In this document: piece after piece, positions 1 through 8,367 of the stretch
Layout: the number at the start of each line of letters is the position of its first letter
Position numbering within the stretch: the stretch's first letter is position 1
DNA from: Ralstonia pickettii
GTDB lineage: Bacteria; Pseudomonadota; Gammaproteobacteria; Burkholderiales; Burkholderiaceae
Assembly: GCF_001699815.1 (NCBI RefSeq)
Contig: NZ_MCGB01000025.1
Coordinates: forward strand, 124,001 to 188,000
Length of the DNA: 64,000 nt
Reading direction: 5' to 3'
Translations under genes and position numbers: made by a program
Notes under the pieces: model-generated
Database searches by the model: none
What the model was told of the DNA's origin: nothing
What the model saw: the letters and a program-made list of their open reading frames with translations, nothing else

Positions 1-473
1 GCCAGGCCGCTGCATTGAGCGGCCAGGACATCGGCGTGCAGGTCATCCTGAGCGATGGCGTGGCGTACGAGCGCCCGGGCAGGCTGCTGTTCTCCGATCT
101 GACGGTGGACCGTGCGACGGATAACGTCTCGATGCGCGCGGTGCTGCCCAATCCCGATGGCCTGCTGCTGCCCGGCATGTACGTGCGGGTGAAGCTTTCG
201 CACGCCGTGCAGCAGGGCGCGGTGACGGTTCCGAAGGGCGCGTTGCAGCGCGACCGCCAGGGGGCATCGGTGTTTGTGGTGCAGGCCGACAATACGCTGG
301 CGGCCCAGCCCGTGGCTGCGCAAACGTTGGCCGGTGACCAATGGCTGGTGACGGGCGGGCTATCCGGTGGGGAGCGGGTTGCCATCCCAGGCATGCAGAC
401 GCTCGAGACCGGCATGGCAGTCAAGCCGATTCCTGCCGCACCGCGCGCTGATACGAAGACGAAGAGGGGCTGA
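1..473 (+). CDS. RND efflux periplasmic adaptor subunit, C-terminal part (cut by window edge)
   Basis: The reading frame is open from the first bases and ends with TGA at 471-473, so only about the last 157 residues are present. The visible part matches the beta-barrel and membrane-proximal end of AcrA/MexA-type membrane fusion proteins: a segment with 'LLLPGMYVRV' and a following 'VTVPKGALQRD' stretch are typical of that family. The role is to bridge an inner-membrane RND pump and an outer-membrane channel. The pump gene starts 2 bases after this stop, so the two form one operon. No outer-membrane factor gene follows within the window. The TTG at 15 is internal, not the start. Substrate cannot be told. 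Confidence 0.9.
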   Translation, partial: QAAALSGQDIGVQVILSDGVAYERPGRLLFSDLTVDRATDNVSMRAVLPNPDGLLLPGMYVRVKLSHAVQQGAVTVPKGALQRDRQGASVFVVQADNTLAAQPVAAQTLAGDQWLVTGGLSGGERVAIPGMQTLETGMAVKPIPAAPRADTKTKRG

Positions 474-475
474 CC

Positions 476-3400
476 ATGGCGCGCTTCTTTATCGACCGCC
501 CGGTCTTTGCCTGGGTGATTGCGCTGGCCATCATCCTGGCCGGCGTGCTCGCGCTGCCCAAGCTGCCGGTGGCGCAGTACCCGAACATCGCGCCGCCCAA
601 CGTCAGCATCTCGGCCAACTATCCGGGCGCGTCTGCGCGCACGGTGGAGAGCGCCGTCACCGCCATCATCGAGCGCGAGATGAACGGTGCGCCGGGGCTG
701 CTGTACATGTCGTCGTCGTCCGATGCCGCGGGCAACGTGTCGATCAACCTGTCGTTCACGCAGGGCACGAGCCCCGATCTTGCGGCGGTGGAAGTGCAGA
801 ACCGCCTGAAGATCGTCGAGGAACGCCTGCCCGAGGTCGTGCGCCGCAACGGCATCCGCATCGAGAAGGCGGCCGAGAACTACATGATGTATTTGTCGCT
901 GACGGCCGAGCGCGGCCGCTTTGACGGCATCGACCTGGGCGACCTCGCTTCGTCGGATTTGATTCCGCAGTTGCGCCGCGTGCCGGGCGTTGGCACCGCG
1001 CAGTTGTTCGATGCGGAATACGCCATGCGCATCTGGCCCGATGCCGACAAGCTGACCGCATTGGGCCTGACCGCCGGCGACCTGAGCGACGCCGTGCGCC
1101 GCTACAACGCACGCATCACCGTGGGCGAAATCGGCAGCGGCGCCGTGCCGGGAAACGCACCCATCAACGCGAGCGTCACCGGTGACGATGGGCTCACCAC
1201 GCCCGATGCATTCGGCCAGATCCCGCTGCGTGCGGGCGCGCAGGGCCGCATGGTGCTGCTGCGCGATGTGGCGCGCGTGGAGCTGGGCGGCAGCGATTAC
1301 CTGTACCTCTCGCGCATGAACGGCAAGCCGGCTACGACCATCGGCATCAAACTTGCCCCTGGCGCCAATGCCGTGGGCGTGGCCAAGCGCGTGCGCGCGG
1401 TGCTGGACGAAGCGCAGGCGCATTTCCCGCCGGGCGTGCGCTACGAGGTGGCGTACGACAGCTCGCGCTTTGTCGGCATCGCCATCGAGCAGGTGGTCAA
1501 GACGCTGCTCGAAGCCGTGGTGCTGGTGTTCCTGGTGATGATGCTGTTCATGCAGAACCCGCGCGCGACGCTCATCCCGACACTGGTCGTGCCGATCGCC
1601 CTGCTGGGCACGTTTGCGGTAATGCTGCCGATGGGTTTTTCCATCAACGTGCTGACGCTATTCGGCCTGGTGCTCGCCATCGGCATCCTCGTGGACGATG
1701 CCATCGTGGTGGTGGAAAACGTCGAACGCGTGATGCACGAAGAAGTGCTGTCGCCGCGCGAGGCGACGGCCAAGGCGATGCGGCAGATCAGCGGGGCCAT
1801 CGTCGGCATCTCGCTGGTGCTGACGGCGGTGTTCGTGCCGATGGCGTTCTTTGGCGGCGCGGTGGGCAACATCTACCGGCAGTTTTCGCTGTCGCTGGCG
1901 GTGTCGATGGTCTTCTCGGCATTCCTGGCACTGACGCTTACGCCCGCGCTTTGCGCGACGCTGCTCAAGCCGGTGCAGGCTGGCCACGGTGTGGAGCGCA
2001 AGGGCTTCTTCGGCGCATTCAACCGGGGCTTTGCGCGGTTGACGGCGCGCTACCAAGGCGGCGTTGCCAGGCTGCTGAACCGCACGGGCCGCGCGCTGGT
2101 GGCGTACGGCGCCGTCATCGGCGTGGTGGTGCTGCTGTTCACGCAACTGCCCACGGCCTTCCTGCCGGAAGAGGACACCGGCGAGTTCATGACCGTCGCC
2201 ATGCTGCCGACCGGCGCCACGCAGGCGCAGACGCTCGACGTCGTGCGGCAAGCCGAGCAGCACTTCATGACGCAGGAGCCGGCGGTGGCGTCGACGCTGG
2301 CCATCACGGGCTTCAGCCTGTACGGCAACGGGCAGAACGCGGCCATGCTGTTTCTGACGCTCAAGGACTGGAAGGAACGCAAGGGCGGTGACCAGCACGT
2401 CGATGCCGTGGTCGCGCGCGCCAACGCGGCGTTCGGCAAGATCAAGGGCGCGATGGTCATGGCGATGAACTCGCCCGCGCTGCCGGAGCTGGGCAGCAAG
2501 CCCGGCTTCGACCTGCGTCTGCAGGACCGCGGCGGCGCCCGCTACGAGCGCCTCGCGCAGGCACGCGACCGCATGCTTGCTGAGGCCGCGCAGCATCCCG
2601 CGCTGTCGAAAGTCACGTTTGCGGGCCAGGGCGATGCACCGCAGGTGTTGATTGATGTGGACCGCAAGAAAGCGCTGTCGATGGGTGTGTCGATTGAGGA
2701 CATCAACCGCACGCTGGCCGTGATGTTCGGCTCCGACTACGCGGGCGATTTCGTCTATCGCAACCAGGTGCGCCGCGTGATCGTGCAGGCCGACGGCAAG
2801 CAGCGTGTCTCGGTCGAGCAGCTTGGCCGCATGCATGTGCGCAATGCGGCGGGGGCGATGGTGCCGCTCTCCGCGTTCACTACGACGAAGTGGATCGTGG
2901 GGCCGCTCAAGCTCGATCGCTACAACGGTTTTCCGGCCATGACGATCACCGGCTCGCCCGCGCCGGGTCACAGCTCGGGCGAGGCGATGGCGGCGATGGA
3001 GTCGATTGCGCGCGGTCTGCCCGAAGGCTTCGGCTACGAGTGGACGGGGCAGTCGTTCGAGGAGCGGCTGTCGGGTGCGCAGGCACCGGCGCTGTTTGCG
3101 TTGTCGATCCTCGTCGTGTTCCTGTGTCTGGCGGCGCTGTACGAGAGCTGGTCGATTCCGCTGGCGGTCATGCTGGTGGTGCCGCTGGGCGTGCTGGGTG
3201 CGCTGCTGGGCGCCACGCTGCGCTTCCTGCCCAACGATATCTACTTCAAGGTCGGGCTCATTGCGACCATCGGCCTGTCGGCCAAGAACGCGATCCTGAT
3301 CATCGAGGTGGCCAAGGATCTGGTGGCGCAAGGCATGGGCCTGATTGAAGCCACGCTGGAGGCCGCACGGTTACGCTTCCGGCCGATCGTGATGACGTCG

Positions 3401-3631
3401 CTGGCGTTTGCATTTGGTGTCGTGCCGCTGGCGATTGCAAGCGGCGCGGCATCGGCCAGCCAGCGCGCTATCGGCACGGGCGTGCTGGGCGGGATCATCG
3501 CGGCAACGGTGCTGGCAGTGTTCCTGGTGCCGGTGTTCTTTGTGGTGGTGCGGCACGTGTTCAAAGGCAGCGAGCGGCAGCGCCGGCTGGATGCGGCGCA
3601 CGAGCACGAGACGGCCGGGCCGGCAGCCTGA
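476..3631 (+). CDS. RND multidrug efflux pump, inner-membrane permease (AcrB/MexB family)
   Basis: 1051 residues, the usual length for HAE1-type RND pumps. The N-terminus 'ARFFIDRPVFAWV' is the classic first helix of AcrB-like proteins. Near residue 405 the sequence 'GILVDDAIVVVENV' carries the two adjacent aspartates of the proton relay in TM4. Near residue 940 'SAKNAILIIEVAKD' carries the TM10 lysine that pairs with them. Two large periplasmic loops lie between TM1-2 and TM7-8, as expected. It pumps drugs, solvents or detergents from periplasm or inner membrane outward using the proton gradient, with the adaptor encoded just upstream. The ATG lies 2 bp after the adaptor stop. No regulator is visible in the window. 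Substrate range cannot be read from sequence. Confidence 0.95.
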   Translation: MARFFIDRPVFAWVIALAIILAGVLALPKLPVAQYPNIAPPNVSISANYPGASARTVESAVTAIIEREMNGAPGLLYMSSSSDAAGNVSINLSFTQGTSPDLAAVEVQNRLKIVEERLPEVVRRNGIRIEKAAENYMMYLSLTAERGRFDGIDLGDLASSDLIPQLRRVPGVGTAQLFDAEYAMRIWPDADKLTALGLTAGDLSDAVRRYNARITVGEIGSGAVPGNAPINASVTGDDGLTTPDAFGQIPLRAGAQGRMVLLRDVARVELGGSDYLYLSRMNGKPATTIGIKLAPGANAVGVAKRVRAVLDEAQAHFPPGVRYEVAYDSSRFVGIAIEQVVKTLLEAVVLVFLVMMLFMQNPRATLIPTLVVPIALLGTFAVMLPMGFSINVLTLFGLVLAIGILVDDAIVVVENVERVMHEEVLSPREATAKAMRQISGAIVGISLVLTAVFVPMAFFGGAVGNIYRQFSLSLAVSMVFSAFLALTLTPALCATLLKPVQAGHGVERKGFFGAFNRGFARLTARYQGGVARLLNRTGRALVAYGAVIGVVVLLFTQLPTAFLPEEDTGEFMTVAMLPTGATQAQTLDVVRQAEQHFMTQEPAVASTLAITGFSLYGNGQNAAMLFLTLKDWKERKGGDQHVDAVVARANAAFGKIKGAMVMAMNSPALPELGSKPGFDLRLQDRGGARYERLAQARDRMLAEAAQHPALSKVTFAGQGDAPQVLIDVDRKKALSMGVSIEDINRTLAVMFGSDYAGDFVYRNQVRRVIVQADGKQRVSVEQLGRMHVRNAAGAMVPLSAFTTTKWIVGPLKLDRYNGFPAMTITGSPAPGHSSGEAMAAMESIARGLPEGFGYEWTGQSFEERLSGAQAPALFALSILVVFLCLAALYESWSIPLAVMLVVPLGVLGALLGATLRFLPNDIYFKVGLIATIGLSAKNAILIIEVAKDLVAQGMGLIEATLEAARLRFRPIVMTSLAFAFGVVPLAIASGAASASQRAIGTGVLGGIIAATVLAVFLVPVFFVVVRHVFKGSERQRRLDAAHEHETAGPAA

Positions 3632-3643
3632 TCGGCGTCGTCA

Positions 3644-4468
3644 TCAATCTGCGGCGGCTGGGCCTTTGCGCCTGGCCGCTGCCGGGTCGAAACCGAAAAA
3701 GCCAAGGACCTCTGCTGCGACCTGATCGCGGTCGTTGTCCACGCAGATCATGTGGTAGCTGTTTTCCAGCACCACGCTGCGCGCATGGGGCAGGGTGGCC
3801 TGCAGCGTTTGGGCGGAACGCAGGCTGGTGAGTTCGTCTTCGCGGGAATGGATCACCAGCGTCTGGCACTGCGTATCGGGCGCCCCGGCCAGTGCCCAGC
3901 GTCGCAGCCGGTCCACCTGCCGAATGCACGCCAGCGGCACCCACGGATAGTGGAAGCTGTCGCCGCGTGCGAGCTTCGCCTTGATGATCCGCCGCAACAG
4001 CGGGTTCTTGATGCCGAACGGCTCGTCCTCTTCCACGCGCATGCGCGCCGCCATGCCCGGGATGCGATACACCGCGTAGCGCAGATCCCGATACCACGGC
4101 GTCGACCAGCCATCGATATGGATGGGCGTGGCGAGCAGCGCCAGCCTGTCCTGCGGGTGCGCAATGCCATGCCGAACGCGGTGCGCCAGCACCAGCGCCA
4201 GTAATGCGCCCATGCACATGCCGGCGATATGCACGGTGTCATGCTCGGCGGCGAGCCGTTCATACGCTTGCGTAAGCGTTTCAAGCCACGCCTCGGCAGG
4301 CATGTGGATCAGGTCTTCCGGGCGCGTGCCGTGGCCGGGCAAGGTCGGCACGTGCGTGACCGCGCCGGCGTTGCGCAGCGCTTTCTGCAGCACGCCCACG
4401 TCGTAGGCCGTGCCGCCCAGACCATGGATCAGCAGCACGGCCGTGCTGCCGGGCACCGATGGGGTCAC
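3644..4468 (-). CDS. alpha/beta hydrolase (esterase/lipase-like) with Cys in the nucleophile elbow
   Basis: 274 residues with an alpha/beta-hydrolase plan: an oxyanion-hole motif 'LLIHGLGG' near residue 13, a nucleophile elbow 'GMCMG' near residue 86, an acid in 'HSREDELTS' near 214 and a His in 'NSYHMICVD' near 242. The elbow has Cys where most esterases have Ser (codon TGC, read directly). Cys elbows are known in dienelactone hydrolase, but the overall form here is nearer to Est30-type carboxylesterases. The start is GTG and overlaps the TGA of the upstream sensor gene by 4 bp (GTGA, 4465-4468), so translation is probably coupled. It converges on the RND pump gene with only 12 bp between stops. 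Substrate unknown. Confidence 0.8.
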   Translation of the reverse strand: MTPSVPGSTAVLLIHGLGGTAYDVGVLQKALRNAGAVTHVPTLPGHGTRPEDLIHMPAEAWLETLTQAYERLAAEHDTVHIAGMCMGALLALVLAHRVRHGIAHPQDRLALLATPIHIDGWSTPWYRDLRYAVYRIPGMAARMRVEEDEPFGIKNPLLRRIIKAKLARGDSFHYPWVPLACIRQVDRLRRWALAGAPDTQCQTLVIHSREDELTSLRSAQTLQATLPHARSVVLENSYHMICVDNDRDQVAAEVLGFFGFDPAAARRKGPAAAD

Positions 4469-5751
4469 AGTGCGGTCTCGACCGACCAGGTCCCGGCCAC
4501 GAGCGCCGTGTTGCCAACGGCATCCGTCAGGGGGCGACCGGTATCCACCACGGTGTGCAGCGTGCCGTCGCGTGCGGTGATGCGCAGCGTCTGGCGGCGT
4601 GCGGGCGTTGCTGCATCGCCCTCCAGCACGGCGGCCCCGAGCCAGCGCGCGCGCAGCGCATCGCGGTCATCCGGATGCACCAGTTGCAGTACGGTCGAGA
4701 TCGACGCCATGCTTGCCGGTTCGTGTCCGAACATGAGCGCGACGTCGCCGCCCCAGTCAATGCGGCCGCTGGCAGGGTCGATGGTGTAGACAAGCTGGCC
4801 CGATGCCGCCAGCGCCAGTTCGACGCGGTTTTGCCACTGCGCGCTTTGCTCGTGCAGTTGTTCGCGCGTGGTCTTGAGTGCGCTCACCAGCAGCACCAGC
4901 AGCGCGGCAATGCCGAGGTACAGCTGCGTTTCCAGCAGCGACTGGCCATAGTGGTGATCCAGCACGGCGAACGGGCCGTCGCCTTCGGCGGTTTGCGTGA
5001 GCGCCACCAGCGTGAGCAGCAGCACCGCCAACGAGCCACCGCGGCCGCCCCACATCAGCGCCACCACCACGGCAAAGAACAGCGGGACGTACGTCAGCGC
5101 AAAGCCGATTCCATCGCCAAACTTGGCATCGCTGTTGCCATCGAAAATGATGTACGACGACAGCGCCAGCGCAACGACGGCCGCCAGACCGAGCAGGAAA
5201 TCCGTGCGGTCGGTGCCGCCCGAGCGGAACGCGCGAAAGCGCGACCACGCCGCCAGCACCGGCGTGACGATCAGCACGCCCAGGAAATCCGATGCCGCCC
5301 AGATGCGCAGCACGTGCCCGAACGAGCCGCCTTGCGACCACGCAAACCATGCCGCGCCGAACAACGCCCCAAGCAGCGCACTGACCGCGCCCGCCACCAG
5401 CATCGCGCGCACGAAGTAAAGCCCTTCGAGCGGGACGCGTGCCAGTCGCACCAGTGCCACGGCCAGCGCCGCGCTACCTGCTTCGTCCAGCACGAACAGC
5501 ATCGCGTGCGCGGGGTTGGTGCGCTCGATCGCCGCCAGCACCAGCTGCGCCACGGCAAACGCTGCCCCCAGCCCGGGCCATTCGCGGTACGGCCGCAGCA
5601 TGAACGCGGCCATGGCCACGCCCGCCGGCAGCCAGATGTAGCCCGTCATGTCGATTGGCCCATTCAGCCGGTGCGACACGATGGCGGCCACCAGATAAAG
5701 CGCGCCCCAGAGGGCCGTGGCGACGGTGGTGGAAGGTCGGTTCAATGGCAT
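4465..5751 (-). CDS. MASE1-PAS membrane sensor protein without a visible output domain
   Basis: About 428 residues. The N-terminal ~300 residues are a multi-helix membrane region with 'GYIWLPAGVAMAAFMLRP', typical of MASE1 integral-membrane sensor domains. A coiled segment follows (residues ~285-310), then a PAS domain (~310-420) with 'LVHPDDRDALRARW', a PAS_3-type signature. MASE1 proteins normally continue into GGDEF, EAL or histidine kinase domains; here the frame stops right after PAS. I chose the ATG at 5751, preceded by GAGGGA at a good distance, over an in-frame TTG at 5775. The stop overlaps the start of the hydrolase gene, implying a functional pair. Signal and output are unknown. 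Confidence 0.8.
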   Translation of the reverse strand: MPLNRPSTTVATALWGALYLVAAIVSHRLNGPIDMTGYIWLPAGVAMAAFMLRPYREWPGLGAAFAVAQLVLAAIERTNPAHAMLFVLDEAGSAALAVALVRLARVPLEGLYFVRAMLVAGAVSALLGALFGAAWFAWSQGGSFGHVLRIWAASDFLGVLIVTPVLAAWSRFRAFRSGGTDRTDFLLGLAAVVALALSSYIIFDGNSDAKFGDGIGFALTYVPLFFAVVVALMWGGRGGSLAVLLLTLVALTQTAEGDGPFAVLDHHYGQSLLETQLYLGIAALLVLLVSALKTTREQLHEQSAQWQNRVELALAASGQLVYTIDPASGRIDWGGDVALMFGHEPASMASISTVLQLVHPDDRDALRARWLGAAVLEGDAATPARRQTLRITARDGTLHTVVDTGRPLTDAVGNTALVAGTWSVETAL

Positions 5752-5770
5752 CCGGGTTTCCCTCGGTGAA

Positions 5771-5808
5771 AACAAAAAACCGCGCCGGCGTAGGTGCCGT
5801 GCGCGGTT
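5771..5808 (-). terminator. intrinsic terminator of the GST gene
   Basis: The arms AACCGCGC (5778-5785) and GCGCGGTT (5801-5808) enclose a second small stem (CGGC/GCCG). On the minus strand the hairpin is followed by TTTTTTGTTTT. It lies 33 bp past the GST stop and just before the MASE1-PAS gene, so it separates the two transcription units. Confidence 0.8.
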
Positions 5809-5840
5809 GATGATGCTATCGCAATCGGTTTCAGGCGGGC

Positions 5841-6482
5841 TTAGACCACGGGCAGTGCCAGGACTTCCCGCGCGGCGCGGCGGTCGCGCAGTTCGGCCAT
5901 CCAGCGCTCGAGGTTCGGTCGCGCAGGACGGTCCATCGGCAGGCCCAGCCAGCGGTGCGTGGCGCAGCCGCAGACGATGTCGGCCATGGTGAAGCGACGG
6001 CCGGCCACGTACGGCTGCTTGGCCAGCACGGCTTCGAGGATGGCGGTGCTGCGCTCCGCGGCCTGGCGCGAGCGTTCAATGCGCGCGGCGTCGCGCTGGT
6101 CTTCCGGCGTGCGCACGAGCTGCAGGAACGCATCCACCATCGACGGGCTGTAGGACGTGGTCTGCCAATCCATCCAGCGGTCGGCATCGGCGCGCTCGTG
6201 AAGTTCTAGCGGGTAGAGGTTGCCCGGGCCGTAGCGCGCCGAGAGATAGCGCACGATGGCGTTGGACTCCCACAGCACGAAGCGCGTGTCGCCGGCATCG
6301 TCCAGGCCATCTTCGATGACGGGGATCATGCCGTTGGGGTTCATTGCCTTGAATTCCGGCGTGTCAACGCCGCCGAAGGCGCCGCCGACGTCGATGCGCT
6401 CATGGTCCAGCGACAGCTCATGCGCGCACCAGACGACCTTCTGAACGTTGACCGAAGAGAGTCTTCCCCAGATCCGCAGCAT
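5841..6482 (-). CDS. glutathione S-transferase family protein
   Basis: 213 residues, normal GST length. The N-terminal thioredoxin-fold half has 'SSVNVQKVVWCAHEL' (the helix-1 Ser/Cys region), the cis-proline region 'NPNGMIPVIED' near residue 50 and the glutathione gamma-Glu binding 'WESNAIVRYL' near residue 70. The C-terminal helical half has 'RRFTMADIVCGC', the N-capping box region of GSTs. The product should be a cytosolic enzyme conjugating or reducing with glutathione; substrate unknown. The ATG at 6482 has AGGAG 8 bp upstream. The gene lies 47 bp downstream of the aminotransferase on the same strand and may be cotranscribed. Confidence 0.88.
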   Translation of the reverse strand: MLRIWGRLSSVNVQKVVWCAHELSLDHERIDVGGAFGGVDTPEFKAMNPNGMIPVIEDGLDDAGDTRFVLWESNAIVRYLSARYGPGNLYPLELHERADADRWMDWQTTSYSPSMVDAFLQLVRTPEDQRDAARIERSRQAAERSTAILEAVLAKQPYVAGRRFTMADIVCGCATHRWLGLPMDRPARPNLERWMAELRDRRAAREVLALPVV

Positions 6483-6529
6483 CGACGACGGCTCCTTTCT
6501 TGAATGGATGGAGTGGTTAGTTAGGTAAT

Positions 6530-7720
6530 TTAGGCGGCCTTGGGCGTGAGCGCCGCGATTTCCGCGCGCATCAACTCGCCCAGCACGGCAATGCCTTGCT
6601 CGATACGCTCCGGTGCCACTGTCACGAACGCGAGGCGGAGTGTGTTGCGGCGCGGCGCATTGGCATAGAACGGCGCGCCCGGCACGAACGCCACGTTGCG
6701 CGCGACGGCCTTCTCCAGCAGCGCCATCGTGTCGATGCCTTCCGGCACTTCCACCCAGATGAACATGCCGCCTTCCGGACGGTTCCAGTGCACGCCGGCC
6801 GGCATATGGCGCGTGAGCGAGTCGAGCATCGCTTCGCATTGCTTGCCGTAGAGGTTTCGGATGCTCGGGATGTGCGTATCGAGCAGCCCGGTCTTCAGCA
6901 CCTCGTACGCCACACGCTGCGTGAAGCTCGGCGTGTGCAGATCCGATGCCTGCTTGGCCTGCACGAGTTTGAAGTGGATGTGTTCGGGCGCGATGATGTA
7001 GCCCAGGCGCATGCCCGGTGCCAGGATCTTCGAGAACGAGCCCATGTAGACCACGCCGTCCGGATTGAGCGAGCGCAGCGAGGGCAGGGCGTCGCCGGTG
7101 TAGCTCAGTTCGCCGTACGGATCGTCTTCAACGAGCAGCACGCCGAGTTCCTTCGCGCGGGCCACCAGGGCCTGGCGGCGGTCCAGCGGCAGGCGGCGGC
7201 CGGTCGGGTTCTGGAAGTTCGGGATCGTGTAGAAGAAGCGCGCCCCGGCAGCCAGTTCCGGCGTGAGCGCGTCGGGCAGCAGGCCCTTGTCGTCGGTGGC
7301 GATGGACGTATAGGTCGGCTCGAACAGCGAGAACGCCTGCAGCGCGCCGAGGTATGTCGGGGTTTCGACCAGCACCTTGCTTTGCGGGTCGATGAAGATC
7401 TTGCCGAGCAGGTCCAGCCCCTGCTGCGAACCCGTGGTGATCAGCACGCGCGAGGCGGTGGTGCCATGACGCTGGGCAATCCACTCGCGCAGCACCGACA
7501 GGCCTTCGGTGGGGGTGTACTGCAGCGAAGCCTGCGGGTTGTCTGCAAACATGCGGGCGCACGCCGCCTGAATCGCTTCGACCGGGAAGGTGACCGGGGC
7601 GGGCAGGCCACCGGCAAACGAAATGACCTCAGGACGTTCGGTGATCTTGAGGATTTCCCGGATCGCCGAGCTGGTCAGTTTCTGAGCGCGGCTGGAGAAG
7701 GTACAGGCGGTGTGGTCCAT
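6530..7720 (-). CDS. PLP-dependent class I/II aminotransferase (2-aminoadipate/branched-type, LysN-like)
   Basis: 396 residues, fold type I. The PLP lysine is in 'GSFSKILAPGMRLGY' near residue 230, the Asp/Tyr pair in 'VEDDPYGELSY' near 198, and the Asn in 'NFQNPTGRRLP' near 168. The protein resembles the catalytic half of MocR proteins and the stand-alone 2-aminoadipate/multi-substrate aminotransferases. It transfers an amino group from an amino acid to a 2-oxo acid in the cytosol; the physiological substrate is not decided by sequence. The neighbours AlaX, EamA exporter and RidA on the same strand suggest amino-acid turnover. A divergent MocR regulator sits at the head of this cluster. Confidence 0.85.
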   Translation of the reverse strand: MDHTACTFSSRAQKLTSSAIREILKITERPEVISFAGGLPAPVTFPVEAIQAACARMFADNPQASLQYTPTEGLSVLREWIAQRHGTTASRVLITTGSQQGLDLLGKIFIDPQSKVLVETPTYLGALQAFSLFEPTYTSIATDDKGLLPDALTPELAAGARFFYTIPNFQNPTGRRLPLDRRQALVARAKELGVLLVEDDPYGELSYTGDALPSLRSLNPDGVVYMGSFSKILAPGMRLGYIIAPEHIHFKLVQAKQASDLHTPSFTQRVAYEVLKTGLLDTHIPSIRNLYGKQCEAMLDSLTRHMPAGVHWNRPEGGMFIWVEVPEGIDTMALLEKAVARNVAFVPGAPFYANAPRRNTLRLAFVTVAPERIEQGIAVLGELMRAEIAALTPKAA

Positions 7721-7851
7721 GGTGTGGTCCTAGTGTTGCGGCGCCCACCTCGTGAGCAGGCGCCGTGGGTGGGCAAAACGATGAGAATAGCAGGCAAGCG
7801 GCCCGTCCAACATTGGGCCGCCACCTTAGAGACTGCGGGAAAAAGCGCCGC

Positions 7852-8322
7852 TCAGGCGACTTCCGCAATCAGCTCGATCTCGACGCACGCGCCGAACGGA
7901 ATCTGTGCGACGCCGAAGGCGCTGCGGGCGTGCTTGCCGGCGTCGCCAAATACGTCGGCAAACAGTTCCGATGCGCCGTTGGTCACCAGGTGCTGCTCAG
8001 TGAACTCCTGCGTGGAGTTGACCAGGCTCATCACCTTGACGATGCGCTTGACGCGGCTGAGGTCACCGCCCAGGTGCGTGTTCAGCGTGGCGATCAGGTC
8101 GATGGCGATGGCCCGTGCCGCTGCCTTGCCTTGCTCGGTGGTCATGTCGGCGCCCAGCTTGCCAACCCACGGCTTGCCGTCTTTCTTGGCGATGTGGCCG
8201 GACAGGAAGACCTGATTGCCGGTTTGCGCGGCCATGACGTAGGCGGCAGCGGGGGCGCCAGCGGCAGGCAGTTCGATGCCGAGTTGCTTGAGCTTGGCCT
8301 GAGCGTCGTGCGAGGCGGTCAT
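7852..8322 (-). CDS. RidA/YjgF-family reactive-intermediate deaminase-like protein
   Basis: 156 residues, slightly longer than classic RidA (~128) and like the subgroup with an N-terminal 'KLKQLGIELP' segment. The family signature is visible as 'GNQVFLSGHIAKKDG' near residue 37 and the C-terminal 'ARSAFGVAQIPFGACVEIE', although the catalytic Arg of RidA proper is not obvious in the usual 'R...VARLP' context. RidA homologues form trimers that hydrolyse enamine/imine products of PLP enzymes. The placement between an aminotransferase and an amino-acid-type exporter fits that role. The ATG at 8322 has AAGGAG upstream. It may belong to a RidA subfamily without deaminase activity. Confidence 0.85.
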   Translation of the reverse strand: MTASHDAQAKLKQLGIELPAAGAPAAAYVMAAQTGNQVFLSGHIAKKDGKPWVGKLGADMTTEQGKAAARAIAIDLIATLNTHLGGDLSRVKRIVKVMSLVNSTQEFTEQHLVTNGASELFADVFGDAGKHARSAFGVAQIPFGACVEIELIAEVA

Positions 8323-8367
8323 GAAGACTCCTTGGTAAGTGCGGTCAACAAAAGAGGGAAGACGTTG

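Noticed and set aside
1658-3331. 557-codon open frame antisense to the RND pump gene
   Set aside because: It is the GC-rich antisense shadow of a well-conserved pump gene; composition is rich in Arg/His/Gln and matches no family.
4459-5769. 436-codon frame antisense to the MASE1-PAS gene
   Set aside because: The minus-strand frame has membrane helices and a PAS domain; the plus frame is Arg/Gln-rich and typical of an antisense shadow.
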